From: Synechococcus sp. JA-2-3B'a(2-13)
GTDB lineage: Bacteria; Cyanobacteriota; Cyanobacteriia; Thermostichales; Thermostichaceae
NCBI RefSeq assembly: GCF_000013225.1
Contig: NC_007776.1
Span: 825,277 to 889,276, forward strand
Direction: 5' to 3'
DNA length: 64,000 nucleotides
Below the pieces are notes generated by a model. The model was not told where the DNA came from. It saw only the letters and a list, made by a program, of their open reading frames with translations, and made no database searches. Positions 26,240-35,983 of this stretch are shown here, piece after piece. Position numbers and translations under genes: made by a program. How positions within the stretch are numbered: the first letter of the stretch is position 1; the number at the start of each line of letters is the position of its first letter.

Positions 26240-27535
26240 CTAACGTGAAGAGGAACGAATGACCTCCTGGGCCTGTTGCCGACGGGCAGAGATCTGAGCC
26301 TGCAGAGCCTGGATGGCAGCAGCATACTGTGGGTCGGCTGGGGTGGCCACCAATTCTCGGTTCTGGCTGAGCCGCTTCAGATCTTCCTCGGACAATTCCA
26401 CCAAAATGTCGGGGGTAATGCCCTTGTGGTCGATGTCGTTACCGTTGGGAGTGCGATAACGGGCAATGGTTACCGCCAGCCCAGATCCATCGGACAGGGG
26501 ATGCACCGACTGCACCAGGCCCTTGCCGAAAGTTTGCGTGCCGACAATCACGGCGCGACGGTTATCCTGCAGAGCCCCCGACAGAATCTCGCTGGCGCTG
26601 GCCGAGCCACCATCCACCAAAACGGCCAAAGGTTTATCGGTGAGGGCCGTGTTGTTGGCCGTCAGGCGATCCTGCTCCCCTTGGCGGTTCACCGTCGAGA
26701 CAATGCTGCCCCGGTTAATCCACATGCGGGCAATCTCGGCGCTGGAGTAGAGCAGGCCCCCTGGGTTGGCGCGCAAATCCAGAACGTAGGCGGCTACCCC
26801 TTGTTTTTCCAGCTCGCGAATGGCTTGGCGCATCTTCTCGGCGGCGTTGCCGGAAAACTGGGTAATCCGGATATAGCCAATGGGCAGGCCGTTTTCCTCG
26901 TGAACCTCGTAGCGCACGGTGGCCAGCTCAATTCTTTCCCGCACCAAATCGAACACCTTTAGCCCTTCCCCCTCGCGGCGAATGGTCAGCCGCACCCGCG
27001 TACCCGGCTCGCCCCGAATGAGGTTGACTGCAGCGTTGGTGTCCATGCCTTCGGTGGACTTGTCGTCGATGCGCACGATCACGTCTTTGGATTTGATCCC
27101 AGCCCGGTCGGCAGGAGACCCTTCAATGGGGGAGATCACCACCAGCTCGTTTGTCTCCTGATCCATGCCCAGCGTGATCCCCACCCCGGTCAGCTCGCCG
27201 GATGTATCGATTTGCATGCTGGCAAACTGATCCGGATCCAGAAATCGGGTGTAGGGATCGTTGAGTTTCTTCAGGGCTTCCCGGATGGCCGCGTAGGCAT
27301 CTTCTCGGGTGGCATACTCTCGGCTGAGCAGATCCCGCCGCACCGCTTCCCAATCCAGGGAATTAAAAGACGGATCCACATATTCCCGGTTAACAATTTG
27401 CCAAACCTCGTCCACCACCTCTTTGGGATCCCGGCGAAACCCTGCCCAGCCCGGCATGGATAGCTGCACGCCGACCAGCGATACCGCTGTCATCACTGCA
27501 GCCGTTGCACTGACCACAAACCCACGCTTTCTCAT
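26240..27535 (-). CDS. ctpA: Carboxyl-terminal processing protease CtpA/CtpB (S41)
   Basis: A 431-residue protein with an N-terminal signal sequence (VVSATAAVMTAVSLVG). A PDZ domain spans about residues 110-195 (ELTGVGITLGM, SPADRAGIKSKDVIVRID). The S41 core follows: VLDLRANPGGLL, the serine motif GGSASASEILSGAL and the general-base Lys in TFGKGLVQSV. Cyanobacterial Ctp proteases act in the lumen or periplasm; CtpA removes the C-terminal extension of the D1 precursor. Whether this is CtpA proper or the paralogue CtpB cannot be decided without a tree. Confidence 0.9.
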   Translation of the reverse strand: MRKRGFVVSATAAVMTAVSLVGVQLSMPGWAGFRRDPKEVVDEVWQIVNREYVDPSFNSLDWEAVRRDLLSREYATREDAYAAIREALKKLNDPYTRFLDPDQFASMQIDTSGELTGVGITLGMDQETNELVVISPIEGSPADRAGIKSKDVIVRIDDKSTEGMDTNAAVNLIRGEPGTRVRLTIRREGEGLKVFDLVRERIELATVRYEVHEENGLPIGYIRITQFSGNAAEKMRQAIRELEKQGVAAYVLDLRANPGGLLYSSAEIARMWINRGSIVSTVNRQGEQDRLTANNTALTDKPLAVLVDGGSASASEILSGALQDNRRAVIVGTQTFGKGLVQSVHPLSDGSGLAVTIARYRTPNGNDIDHKGITPDILVELSEEDLKRLSQNRELVATPADPQYAAAIQALQAQISARRQQAQEVIRSSSR

Positions 27536-27866
27536 TGGCTCTCCTGGAAGGCGCTAAAAGTCAAGGTTGACGAGGTGGATCTCCAGAGGTGGATCTCTAA
27601 TTGTCAGGGAACTGGGTTTCGAGCAAGGGTCTTCCCCTATCCAAACTTCAGCTTAGAAGCATCGAGAGCAAGGAAAGGCTCCCCTGCTGCAGCAAGTGGG
27701 ATCCGGATTTTGGTAGGCTACAGATAACCCCAACCGACTGTGCCCAACCTAGCATAGGGATCCCTGCCGGGGGTGCTTCTAGGATCACAGTTCAACACAA
27801 CTTTGTTACAACCTATCATCGCAACCCTTTTCTTCCAAATGGGCACTTTGCCCCCTTTCTGACTCT
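27536..27866. other. Divergent intergenic region between ctpA and proA
   Basis: No gene is seen. It must carry the promoters of both divergent genes. Two GGGATCCC-type palindromes are present; no operator was recognised. Confidence 0.5.
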
Positions 27867-29234
27867 ATGTCCCTTGCCACCGATTGCCCCAGCTCGCTTG
27901 CATCTGCCTCAGAGCGCCCGCTGCTGTCCCAAGTGCAGTTGGCCCGCGCTGCTGCCCAACACACGGCCACCTTGCCCACGGCTATTAAGAATGCCGCTCT
28001 GGAGGCCATGGCCACTGCCTTGTTGGAGCACCAAGAGCCTATCTTGGCCGCCAACCGGGCGGATTTGGAGCGGGCAGCAGAGATGGTGAAAGCCGGGGAG
28101 TTGTCGGCATCTGCCTATGCCCGCCTGAAGCTGGATGCCCACAAACTGGCAGATATGGTGGCCGGAGTGCGGCAGGTGATCCGGCTGGGGGATCCGGTGG
28201 GCCGAGCTTTGCTGATCCGGGAACTGGACGAGGGGCTAATTTTGGAACGGCGCACCTACCCTTTGGGGGTGCTGGGGGTGATCTTCGAGTCGCGGCCCGA
28301 TGCTTTGGTGCAAATTGCTGCCCTGGCGGTGAAAACCGGCAATAGCGTCTTGCTCAAGGGGGGATCCGAAGCTTTGCTCTCCTGTCAAGCCTTGATGGCG
28401 GCCATCCAGGCGGGCCTGCAACAGATCCCGGAGTTCCCCCAGGGATCCCTGCAGTTGCTCACCAGCCGCGCCGAGGTCAAGGCCCTACTGCAACTGGAAG
28501 GGCTGGTAGACCTGATCATCCCCCGCGGCTCCAGCAGCTTTGTCCGCTACATCCTGGAGAATACCCGCATCCCGGTATTGGGCCATGCCGATGGCCTGTG
28601 TCACCTGTACGTGGATCGGGCAGCGGATGTGGACATGGCGATCAAGCTGACGGTGGACAGCAAAACCCAGTACCCCGCCGCCTGCAATGCCATCGAGACC
28701 CTGTTGGTCCACAAGGCCATAGCCCCCCACTTTTTGCCTCTGGCGGTCAAGGCCCTGCGGGAAAAGGGGGTGGAATTGCGGGGGGATCCCCTCTGCCGCG
28801 AGCTGGTGCCGGATCTGATCCCGGCCACCGAGGACGACTGGAGCACCGAGTATGCCGATTTGATCCTCTCTATTAAAGTGGTGGGCTCCCTTGACGAGGC
28901 CATTGCCCACATCCAGCAGTACGGATCCCGCCATACCGAGGCGATTGTAACCGAGGATGCCGCTGCTGCCCGGCGATTTTTGGATGAAGTGGATGCGGCA
29001 GGGGTCTTTCACAATGCTTCCACCCGCTTTGCCGACGGGTTTCGCTACGGCTTTGGGGCAGAAGTGGGCATCAGCACCCAAAAACTGCCGCCGCGCGGCC
29101 CGGTGGGCTTAGAAGGCTTGGTGACCTACCGCTACCAACTGCGAGGGCAAGGACATCTTGTAGCCGACTACACAGGCCCCCAGGCCCGACCTTTTCAACA
29201 TCGGGATCGCCTGAACAACACCGGCTTAGCTTAG
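27867..29234 (+). CDS. proA: Gamma-glutamyl phosphate reductase
   Basis: A 455-residue protein, slightly longer than the usual 415-435 because of about 20 extra residues at each end. The aldehyde dehydrogenase fold shows [17 protein letters not shown], the LKGGSEAL nucleotide region, [12 protein letters not shown] and the catalytic Cys in [15 protein letters not shown]. It reduces gamma-glutamyl phosphate to the semialdehyde in proline synthesis. proB is not adjacent. Confidence 0.96.
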   Translation: MSLATDCPSSLASASERPLLSQVQLARAAAQHTATLPTAIKNAALEAMATALLEHQEPILAANRADLERAAEMVKAGELSASAYARLKLDAHKLADMVAGVRQVIRLGDPVGRALLIRELDEGLILERRTYPLGVLGVIFESRPDALVQIAALAVKTGNSVLLKGGSEALLSCQALMAAIQAGLQQIPEFPQGSLQLLTSRAEVKALLQLEGLVDLIIPRGSSSFVRYILENTRIPVLGHADGLCHLYVDRAADVDMAIKLTVDSKTQYPAACNAIETLLVHKAIAPHFLPLAVKALREKGVELRGDPLCRELVPDLIPATEDDWSTEYADLILSIKVVGSLDEAIAHIQQYGSRHTEAIVTEDAAAARRFLDEVDAAGVFHNASTRFADGFRYGFGAEVGISTQKLPPRGPVGLEGLVTYRYQLRGQGHLVADYTGPQARPFQHRDRLNNTGLA

Positions 29235-29487
29235 CTGCAAAAGCCGGCTGTACAAACCGGCTGTACAAAGCAGTCGTTCACAAAAACCGTTCTCCTCGTC
29301 TTCGCGGCTCCAGGTTGAGGTAAATTAAAAAATAGCTTCGTGATTGCCAAGGGTTGCGCTTTGCGGCGCGCTATGGTGTGACAATGGACTACCGGGTTCC
29401 GGGTTTGATGTTATGGGCTTGAGCGCCCTAGATGTAGCGCTTTGCATTTTGGCCTTTTGTTATTTCGATTAGGAGCTTCGCTGGATC

Positions 29488-30015
29488 ATGCCTGTGCGTC
29501 TGTATGTTGGAAATCTGCCGGAAGAGGTGGATCGTCAGGCACTGGAGAAGCTCTTTCGCTCTGCCGGTGAGGTCATTTCCACCAAGGTGATCCGGGATCG
29601 GAAGACAGGCAAATGCCGCGGCTTCGGCTTTGTAACGGTGAACACCGAAGAGCAGGCGCAGCAGTACATCGAAAAGTTCAACGGCCACAGCTTTGGGGAT
29701 GTCAACTTGCGCATTGAGCTCGCCCAGCCGCGCGACCGAGGGGAAGAAGGCGAATCCAAAACAGCGACCTCTGAGCCTTCATCCAAAGAGTCCAGAGGTT
29801 CCAAAGATTCCAGAGCGTCCAGAGATTCTGAGGCCAAGGGCTCTAAAGAGTCGGCAGAAAACCCTGCCCCCAGCAAAAAGCAACGCCAGCGCGGCAATAA
29901 GGGTGGGCGCTCCACCGTCGTCGCCGAAAGTGAGGCAGCCTCTGAGCCGGATCCCCGCTGGGCCAGCCAGTTGCAGCGGATCAAGGAGCAGCTTCTGCAG
30001 GTCACCAATTCCTAA
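29488..30015 (+). CDS. Single-RRM RNA-binding protein (cyanobacterial Rbp type)
   Basis: A 175-residue protein. One RRM occupies residues 1-80, with RNP2 LYVGNL and RNP1 CRGFGFVTV. Instead of the Gly-rich tail of cold-induced Rbps, the C-terminus is a long Ser/Lys/Glu-rich stretch with repeated SKES, SRGS and KDS units, ending in a helix (WASQLQRIKEQLLQ). Cyanobacterial Rbps bind AU-rich RNA, some help place photosystem mRNAs near thylakoids, and several are cold-induced. About 250 bases upstream are free of genes and could be a regulatory leader. Confidence 0.9.
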   Translation: MPVRLYVGNLPEEVDRQALEKLFRSAGEVISTKVIRDRKTGKCRGFGFVTVNTEEQAQQYIEKFNGHSFGDVNLRIELAQPRDRGEEGESKTATSEPSSKESRGSKDSRASRDSEAKGSKESAENPAPSKKQRQRGNKGGRSTVVAESEAASEPDPRWASQLQRIKEQLLQVTNS

Positions 30016-30106
30016 CCCCCCCGAACGAGTGATAGACACTGTTGGGATCTGACAGTAGGCTGGGTGAGTTGCGACGGCTCTAGGCATGTTTGAGAGGGGG
30101 GTTGGG

Positions 30107-30901
30107 ATGCATAGGCTGGTGAGGATTTTTCGCGCTTGGGCTCGAGCTGGGCTTTTGTTCGGGCTGACGGTTCTGCTGGGAGTGGGAAGTGGAGCTTCGG
30201 TTTTCCTACCCTCGGCGGCGGCTGCCCCGGCGGATTTGGAAGAGCAAGTGCTGCAGATCATTCGGAAGAACCCCCAGGTGATTCTGGAAGCCGTGCAGGA
30301 ATACCAGCAGCGACAGTACCAAGAGCAGCAGCAGCAACAGCAGCGGCTGGCAGAAGAATTTGGCCGTCAACTGCGGGAGAACCCACGCGCCGTCATCGGA
30401 GATTCCCCTCGACTGGGATCCGACGCTCTGCGGTTGGTGTTGGTGGAGTTCTCCGATTTTCAATGCCCCTTCTGCGCCCGCGCCCACAGCACCCTCAAGC
30501 AGTTCATGGCCGACCACGGGGATGAGGTGACCTTGGTGTACAAGCACCTGCCCCTGACCAGCATCCACCCAGAAGCGATGTCGGCTGCCCGGGCTGCTTG
30601 GGCCGCCCAACGTCAAGGTAAGTTCTGGGAGTTTCACGACGAGCTGTTTGCCAACCAATCTCAGCTTGGGGATGGGTTTTATGTGGCCACTGCTGAGAAG
30701 CTGGGCCTGAATATAGAAAAATTCAATCGGGATCGGCGCAGTCGGGCGGCAGAACGCGCCATTCAGCGAGATATTGACTTGGCCTCTCAACTGGGCATTG
30801 GTGGCACTCCCCATTTCATCTTGAACGGCATTGCCTTCTCCGGTGCGCAGCCGCTGGAGGTGTTTGAGCAGACGCTGCAGCAGGCTAAGCAAGCCCTCTA
30901 G
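30107..30901 (+). CDS. Secreted DsbA-like thiol oxidoreductase
   Basis: The ATG at 30107 follows a GAGGGGGG purine tract; an ATG at 30086 is also in frame. It encodes 264 residues with a signal peptide (LLFGLTVLLGVGSGASVFL, then AAAAP). After a Gln-rich coiled segment (about 60-85) comes a thioredoxin fold: LVEFSDFQCPFCARAH with the CPFC active site and the cis-Pro loop GGTPHFILNG. This belongs to the DsbA/DsbG-like Thioredoxin_4 group that oxidises or isomerises disulfides outside the cytoplasm. A VKOR-type partner is not in the window. Confidence 0.88.
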   Translation: MHRLVRIFRAWARAGLLFGLTVLLGVGSGASVFLPSAAAAPADLEEQVLQIIRKNPQVILEAVQEYQQRQYQEQQQQQQRLAEEFGRQLRENPRAVIGDSPRLGSDALRLVLVEFSDFQCPFCARAHSTLKQFMADHGDEVTLVYKHLPLTSIHPEAMSAARAAWAAQRQGKFWEFHDELFANQSQLGDGFYVATAEKLGLNIEKFNRDRRSRAAERAIQRDIDLASQLGIGGTPHFILNGIAFSGAQPLEVFEQTLQQAKQAL

Positions 30902-30907
30902 CCGGGA

Positions 30908-30931
30908 AAGTGCTCCGCACCGCTGACGCAA
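30908..30931 (+). repeat. Dispersed 24-base double-hairpin element, GTGC variant
   Basis: GTGC-TCC-GCAC followed by CGCTGACGCAA, immediately after the DsbA-like stop codon. Confidence 0.65.
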
Positions 30932-30949
30932 ACAGAGTCTCAAGTCCAG

Positions 30950-31312
30950 ATGTCGAGCCCCTACTGCTGTCCGGAGTGCGGGGATGGGCTCCTGTTTCGA
31001 CTGGATCCCTGTCCCACCTGCGCCAGCCGACAACGCCAGAAGCAGCAAGCTGCCCCTGCTGGGGAAAAACGGAGCAGCTACGACCTGACAGGGCGGGTGG
31101 CTGCTGCCGAGTTTTGGCAACTGTTGCGTTGGTACCCCTGTTGTCCCCGCTGTGGCAAGCCCTGGTCGAAGGTGGGATTGTTCTGGAGGGGAAGGAGGAG
31201 AGCGTTTATGGCGGAAGTGGCTCTTGGCTACTCCACGGGCAGGATGCGGGCATCGAACCCTGCTTCGGCCAGAGAGCGCCGCGCCTGTTCGGCGTTGGCC
31301 CGTTGCCGGTAG
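30950..31312 (+). CDS. Small zinc-ribbon-like hypothetical protein
   Basis: 120 residues from an ATG. Three cysteine pairs (CCPECG, CPTC and CCPRCG) in the first 75 residues look like a zinc ribbon or rubredoxin-like fold. The last 28 residues overlap the convergent SPOR gene and are Arg/Ala-rich shadow text, so the natural stop may have been lost. It could equally be a decayed gene. No family is recognised. Confidence 0.4.
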   Translation: MSSPYCCPECGDGLLFRLDPCPTCASRQRQKQQAAPAGEKRSSYDLTGRVAAAEFWQLLRWYPCCPRCGKPWSKVGLFWRGRRRAFMAEVALGYSTGRMRASNPASARERRACSALARCR

Positions 31313-32469
31313 GTGCCCACCTGAATCACTGAGCCCCGCAGGAAGGCATCAGGGGCAAACTGTTGCAGCTTGGGTAGGGCCTCTTCCCCAGCCGGCACCA
31401 CCACCCAAAATCCGCTGCCACCTTCTTCCCCAAGAGGAACAGCCTGGGCAGGCGAGGAGGAGACGGGATCCGCTTGCAAAAGAGGCTGAGAGCGGCGCAG
31501 ATCGGCGGGGAAGATCCCCGCTTCATAGCCTTGGCCGGCCAAGTAACGCACCTGCTCGGCGGCAGCAGCAGGGTCGGCAAACCCACCTGTGCGCACCACC
31601 CGCAGGTCATCGTAGATCAAGGGCAGGGATCCCTCTAGGAGTTGTTTTAGCGCAGGCCATTTCTCCCCGGTGGGATCGGCCACCAACACCCAATAGCGCT
31701 CTCCTTGTGCTGGGTTGGAGATGGGATCCTGGCCAGCATTTTCTCCTACCAGCGACACCGCCACTGCCGGTAACCCCTGAGCGGTTAGCCAGCGGGCTTG
31801 ATCCTGGGCCAACGACAGGCGGGAGAAGGTTCCCGTTTGCAAAGCAACCTGGCCGCGGTACTGCACCACAGTGGCTCCTGGAAAGAAGCGGCGCACCCGT
31901 TCTTCCAAACGGGGATCACCGGTGGGGTTGGGCACGTGGGTGGCAAAGGGACGCTGGGGATCCAAGGGGGGAGCCGTTGGCGTCGGCGGCACAGAGGCTT
32001 TTGAGCTGGCAGCAGGGCGGCTGGGTGCTGCTTGGGCAGGAAAAGCAGGGGGCAGAGGGGGATCCGTCTCTTGGCGGCTCACCACCCGCACCGATAACCC
32101 CAGCCGTTCCAAGTCGGCCTGACGGCGTTGAGCATGGCTACGGTTGATGAATGTCCCCGCCAAAATGAAAACCTGCCCATCCCCTTGCACAAAATAGGCA
32201 TCCGGCACCTGGGTGCGCACCTGGGCCAACTCCGCCGCCCCATCCGCCAGTACATGCACTTGGTAACGGGTCAGGGCCAAAGCAGCCGGCAGGACGTTCC
32301 CATTAACGGCGTGGAGCACAAGGGCAAAGGCCGCCAGGGATCCGGCAAAGAGGGCCGGTTGCGCTGGCAACAGGGGTACGGAGCATTTCAGCCAGCCGTA
32401 GTCCTGACGGGTGTTGCACATGGGATCCATCTCCTCTGGCGGGATTGGCGGCAACTCAAACCTCTGCAT
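31228..32469 (-). CDS. Membrane protein with four SPOR-like repeats
   Basis: The ATG at 32469 gives 413 residues; the longer frame upstream lacks protein-like text. A single membrane helix (ALFAGSLAAFALVLHAVNG) follows a short N-terminus. Then come four related units of about 70 residues, each with a hydrophobic strand, a G.F....A region and a helix ending L...G: around QVFILAGTF, QVALQTGTFSRLSLA, RVVRTGGFADPAAAA and SVIQVGTYRQRANAE. SPOR domains bind denuded glycan strands at the division septum. Repetition of four is unusual. A Pro/Ala-rich linker separates the first and second unit. Confidence 0.65.
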   Translation of the reverse strand: MQRFELPPIPPEEMDPMCNTRQDYGWLKCSVPLLPAQPALFAGSLAAFALVLHAVNGNVLPAALALTRYQVHVLADGAAELAQVRTQVPDAYFVQGDGQVFILAGTFINRSHAQRRQADLERLGLSVRVVSRQETDPPLPPAFPAQAAPSRPAASSKASVPPTPTAPPLDPQRPFATHVPNPTGDPRLEERVRRFFPGATVVQYRGQVALQTGTFSRLSLAQDQARWLTAQGLPAVAVSLVGENAGQDPISNPAQGERYWVLVADPTGEKWPALKQLLEGSLPLIYDDLRVVRTGGFADPAAAAEQVRYLAGQGYEAGIFPADLRRSQPLLQADPVSSSPAQAVPLGEEGGSGFWVVVPAGEEALPKLQQFAPDAFLRGSVIQVGTYRQRANAEQARRSLAEAGFDARILPVE

Positions 32470-32754
32470 CCGGGATGGAGTCTTTGCCTGGGCCTGCGGG
32501 GATCCCCCACAGTGCCAGAGCTCGCAGTTCACCCCTTGCGGGAAGGACAACTCAAAGCTAGCGTAAGCCGAAGTTTGGGCAAGGCTGTGCCAGGGATGGG
32601 CTTGCAGATGCCGCCCACCACCGATAGAATGCTCCGCACTGCCACCGCAAAGATGCAGCCCAGTTGGGTTCACGGGAGAAACACAGATCTAGTGCATCTC
32701 CAGTATAGACAGGCCGGCAAGACTCTATCGCTATGGCTTGTTGGGGAGTTTGCT

Positions 32755-33198
32755 TCAGGGGCGACGGCGGCGCCGTTCACGGCAGCGGGATGGAGTTCTT
32801 GCAACAAGGGTGCGGGATCCCCCCAGGGCAAAGCGGATGATCTCCGTCTTGTACTGCTGCGAGCCCTCGGTGTAGCGGGCAAGCTGAATGGCAGATCCCT
32901 GGCCGGAAGGAAGCAAGAACCGTTCGCGACAGTGGTGGGCAGCACTCTCTTGAGTTTCCGCTTCGAGGGCAATGAAAAACCGCAGACGCAGCAGCACTTC
33001 CAACTTGGACAAGTGCTCGGTTTGCTCTGGCACCAAGCGGCCTAACGAGATTTGTAGGCGCGGCCTGCGTCGCCGAGATCCGGGGCGGCCCCAAAGCTGC
33101 TGGGCCAGTGTCCACAGAGAGGTCTGCTCAGAGGACTTGACCAACAGCTTTAAGCCTGTCAGCGGGTTAAGACCATAGGTAAGCAGCAGAGAATACAT
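32755..33198 (-). CDS. Conserved-looking hypothetical protein
   Basis: 147 residues from the ATG at 33198. MYSLLLTYGLNPLTGLKLLV opens the protein; a helical, positively charged centre (RRRRPRLQISLGRLVPEQ) is followed by SKLEVLLRLRFFIALEAETQ and SAIQLARYTEGSQQYKTEIIRFALG. The C-terminus is a run of Arg. No family is recognised. The gene is divergent from recJ, about 110 bases apart. Codon use matches the neighbours. Confidence 0.5.
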   Translation of the reverse strand: MYSLLLTYGLNPLTGLKLLVKSSEQTSLWTLAQQLWGRPGSRRRRPRLQISLGRLVPEQTEHLSKLEVLLRLRFFIALEAETQESAAHHCRERFLLPSGQGSAIQLARYTEGSQQYKTEIIRFALGGSRTLVARTPSRCRERRRRRP

Positions 33199-33310
33199 CG
33201 GCGGCAGGAAAGATTCAGAGGAGCGTTTTGAGCTAACGTCAAAAGGATACCCTATAGGCCAACTGTAGCACTGCCTACCCTCTATCCCCATCCAAGCCCC
33301 ACCCTTCCCT

Positions 33311-35983
33311 ATGGCCGGGATCCCTGCTCAACGCTGGCTGTTTCATCCGGTGGACAAGTTGGCTGCCCAGAGCTTGGCCGAGGCAGTGGGGATCTCGCCC
33401 ATATTGGCTCAGATCTTACTCAATCGCGGGCTCTCCAGCCCTGCTGCCGTGCAGCAGTACCTGCAGCCGGATCCCGCCCACCTGCCCCCACCCAGCCGGG
33501 ATTTTGCCGATTTGCCCCTGGCGGTGGACTTGCTGGACGGGGCGATTCGCCGACAAGAGCCCATTGCCATTTGCGGCGACTACGATGCCGACGGCATGAC
33601 CAGCACGGCCCTGCTGCTGCGGGCTTTGCAGGACGCTCCAGTGCATTACCGCATCCCCAGCCGCATGACGGAGGGCTATGGCCTCAACAGCCGCATGGTG
33701 CAAGAGCTGCACCGAGAGGGGGTGCGCCTCATTCTCACCGTGGACAACGGCATCTCCGCCCACGAGCCCATCCAACTGGCCAAAGCTCTAGGCTTGACAG
33801 TGATCGTGACGGATCACCACGACTTGCCGCCCCAGTTGCCCCCTGCCGATGCCATCCTCAATCCCAAGCAGCTCCCCGTTTCTTCTCCCTATCGGGGGAT
33901 GGCCGGGGTGGGAGTTGCCTACCTCCTGGCCCAGGCGCTGGCCGAGCGCCGTGGTGATGGCCATCTGCAGCGGGTGGCCCTGGAACTGTTTACTGTGGGC
34001 ACCATTGCCGATCTGGCGCCGCTGACGGGGGTTAACCGCCTTTGGGTGCGGCAGGGGCTGCACCTCTTGCCCACCTCCCAGGTGGCAGGGATCCGCGCCC
34101 TTCTGCAGGTGATGGGCATGCAGGGATCCCTGGAGGGGCTGCGGCCTGAGTGGATTGGGTTTGGCCTGGGGCCGCGCATCAATGCCGTTGGGCGAATTGG
34201 CCGGGCGAGAATGGGGATCCAGTTGCTGACCACCGACGATCCCCTGCAAGCAGAGAAACTGGCCCGCCGCTGCGAGCGGCTCAACCAGGTGCGGCAGCAG
34301 ATGTGCGGGCGCATCGAGGCAGAAGCCCTAGAGCAAATTGCCCAGCAAGGCCGGGATTTGCAGCAGGAACGGGTATTGACGATTTTGGGATCCCCTCAGC
34401 GGAGATGGCATAAAGGGGTGATCGGCATTGTGGCCTCGCGGTTGGCAGAGCGTTTTGGCTGTCCGGTGTTCATCGGCAGCCAGTCGCGGCAAGGGGAGAT
34501 CAGTGGCTCGGCGCGGCAGGGGATCCCCGAGTTTGACGTGTTTCAAGCGTTGGAGTTTTGCAAGGATCTGTTCACCAAGCACGGCGGCCACCCCGCTGCC
34601 GGGGGATTTAGCCTGAGAGCAGAAGACTGGCCTTTTTTTGAAGAACGGTTGCGGCAGTTTGCCCAACAGCAGTTGCAGCCGGAGCAGATCCAGCCGCTGG
34701 TGCAAATCGATGCCGAAGTGTCGCTGTCAGATCTCACCCTTGACCTCTATCGAGAGCTGCAGCATCTGCAGCCCTGTGGCATCGGCAATCCTGAGCCGGT
34801 CTTCTACAGCCGCAACCTGCAGGTTCTGCAACAGCAGCGATTTGGCCCAGTTCCCGGCCACCTGAAGCTGCTGCTCCGGGATCCTGCTCTCCCTACGCAA
34901 CGCTCCCATGGGTTACGTGCTACTCGGACGGAGTCCTCTTGTCCGGGCAGGAGCGACTCAGCTGTCAAAACCTCCAGTTACGACACTGATGGGTTATCGC
35001 TGGGCAACGCTTTGGGCAACACTTTGGCGAACGGGTCAGCAGTGGGGAGCACAAACCCGAGGCCACAGCGCCCCCTCTGGGCTATCCGTTGGCGGGGAGC
35101 GGAAACCCATCCGCTGCCGGAGCGAGTTGATGTAGCCTACACGCTCAAGGCCAAAACATGGCAGGGAGAAACCCAACTGGAGCTGGAAATTGTCGGGATC
35201 CAACCTGCCCAAGAGGCTGCCACTGCCGGCAACCCCCCTCTCGAGAAAACAGCGCCCCGCACCCCTGATGGGAGCAAGTCTCCCATCTCCCCCGCCTCTC
35301 TGGATGCCACTCCTCCCATGCCCAACTCCAAGCCCTCGACTGGCTCCCAGAGGGGGACAGAGCCCTCACCTCTGTTGATCTGGCGCCCCACCCCCCAGCC
35401 CACCCAGCCTTTGCGTTGGCAAGCTGTAGACCGATTTTCTGTCCTCTGGCCTCAGGCGCAGGGAACCATCCTGTTCTACGGCTTCCGCCGCCCCTCGCTG
35501 GTCTTGTCTTCAAGGCCTACGGCCCGCTATCGCGAACGGCGGTACCTGACTCTCCACTACGACCGTCCCCAAGCCGGCCACCGCTATGATCAACTCTGGT
35601 TGTGGAGCTGGCCCCCTTCTCTGGATCACCTCAAGTGGCTGCTCTGTTGCACCCCCAGCAGCGAGCTGTTGATTGCCGTCCATCAGCAAGCGGTGCCCCT
35701 GCCCTCCGCTGCCAGCTTGCAACGCCAGCTCCGCCAATACCTGCAAACCCACAGCCAGGTGGATCTGCTGCGCTTGGCCCAGCAGTGGTGGCTGTCTCCG
35801 GCAGTGTTGGTGGCAGGATTACGCTCCCTGGGGTATGCCTGCCCGGATTTTGGCCCCACGGGATCCCTCGGCGAAGAACTGGAAGCCCAGCAAGCTTGGT
35901 ACAGCAGCTCCTGGCAGCAGGTTGCCGCCCTGCTTCAGCGATCCCACCTGGATTCTTCTGCTGCAGAGGCCCATGGGGATTAA
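33311..35983 (+). CDS. recJ: Single-strand-specific exonuclease RecJ, with expanded C-terminus
   Basis: An 890-residue protein, far longer than the usual 560-600. The DHH core is intact: AICGDYDADGMTSTALLL (about residue 85), VDNGISAHEPI and VTDHHDLPP (about 165). The DHHA1 part has SGSARQG and GGHPAAGGFSL. Two low-complexity insertions sit in and after the OB region, around residues 525-595 (within which there is a degraded dispersed element) and 640-700 (Pro/Ser/Thr-rich). RecJ degrades ssDNA 5' to 3' in recombination and mismatch repair. The stop overlaps the start of the next gene by 11 bases. Confidence 0.93.
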   Translation: MAGIPAQRWLFHPVDKLAAQSLAEAVGISPILAQILLNRGLSSPAAVQQYLQPDPAHLPPPSRDFADLPLAVDLLDGAIRRQEPIAICGDYDADGMTSTALLLRALQDAPVHYRIPSRMTEGYGLNSRMVQELHREGVRLILTVDNGISAHEPIQLAKALGLTVIVTDHHDLPPQLPPADAILNPKQLPVSSPYRGMAGVGVAYLLAQALAERRGDGHLQRVALELFTVGTIADLAPLTGVNRLWVRQGLHLLPTSQVAGIRALLQVMGMQGSLEGLRPEWIGFGLGPRINAVGRIGRARMGIQLLTTDDPLQAEKLARRCERLNQVRQQMCGRIEAEALEQIAQQGRDLQQERVLTILGSPQRRWHKGVIGIVASRLAERFGCPVFIGSQSRQGEISGSARQGIPEFDVFQALEFCKDLFTKHGGHPAAGGFSLRAEDWPFFEERLRQFAQQQLQPEQIQPLVQIDAEVSLSDLTLDLYRELQHLQPCGIGNPEPVFYSRNLQVLQQQRFGPVPGHLKLLLRDPALPTQRSHGLRATRTESSCPGRSDSAVKTSSYDTDGLSLGNALGNTLANGSAVGSTNPRPQRPLWAIRWRGAETHPLPERVDVAYTLKAKTWQGETQLELEIVGIQPAQEAATAGNPPLEKTAPRTPDGSKSPISPASLDATPPMPNSKPSTGSQRGTEPSPLLIWRPTPQPTQPLRWQAVDRFSVLWPQAQGTILFYGFRRPSLVLSSRPTARYRERRYLTLHYDRPQAGHRYDQLWLWSWPPSLDHLKWLLCCTPSSELLIAVHQQAVPLPSAASLQRQLRQYLQTHSQVDLLRLAQQWWLSPAVLVAGLRSLGYACPDFGPTGSLGEELEAQQAWYSSSWQQVAALLQRSHLDSSAAEAHGD
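35512..35535 (+). repeat. Dispersed 24-base double-hairpin element, GGCC variant
   Basis: AAGGCC-TAC-GGCC followed by CGCTATCGCGA, inside recJ, encoding SRPTARYRE. Confidence 0.75.

Noticed and set aside
32629-32652. Possible further copy of the dispersed element (TGCTCCGCACTGCCACCGC)
   Set aside because: Only three arm pairs and a poor second half; too weak to list as a copy.
35006-35040. Apparent short tandem repeat (GGGCAACGCTTTGGGCAACAC) in recJ
   Set aside because: Resembles the dispersed element only in part and lacks the paired arms; treated as low-complexity coding sequence.
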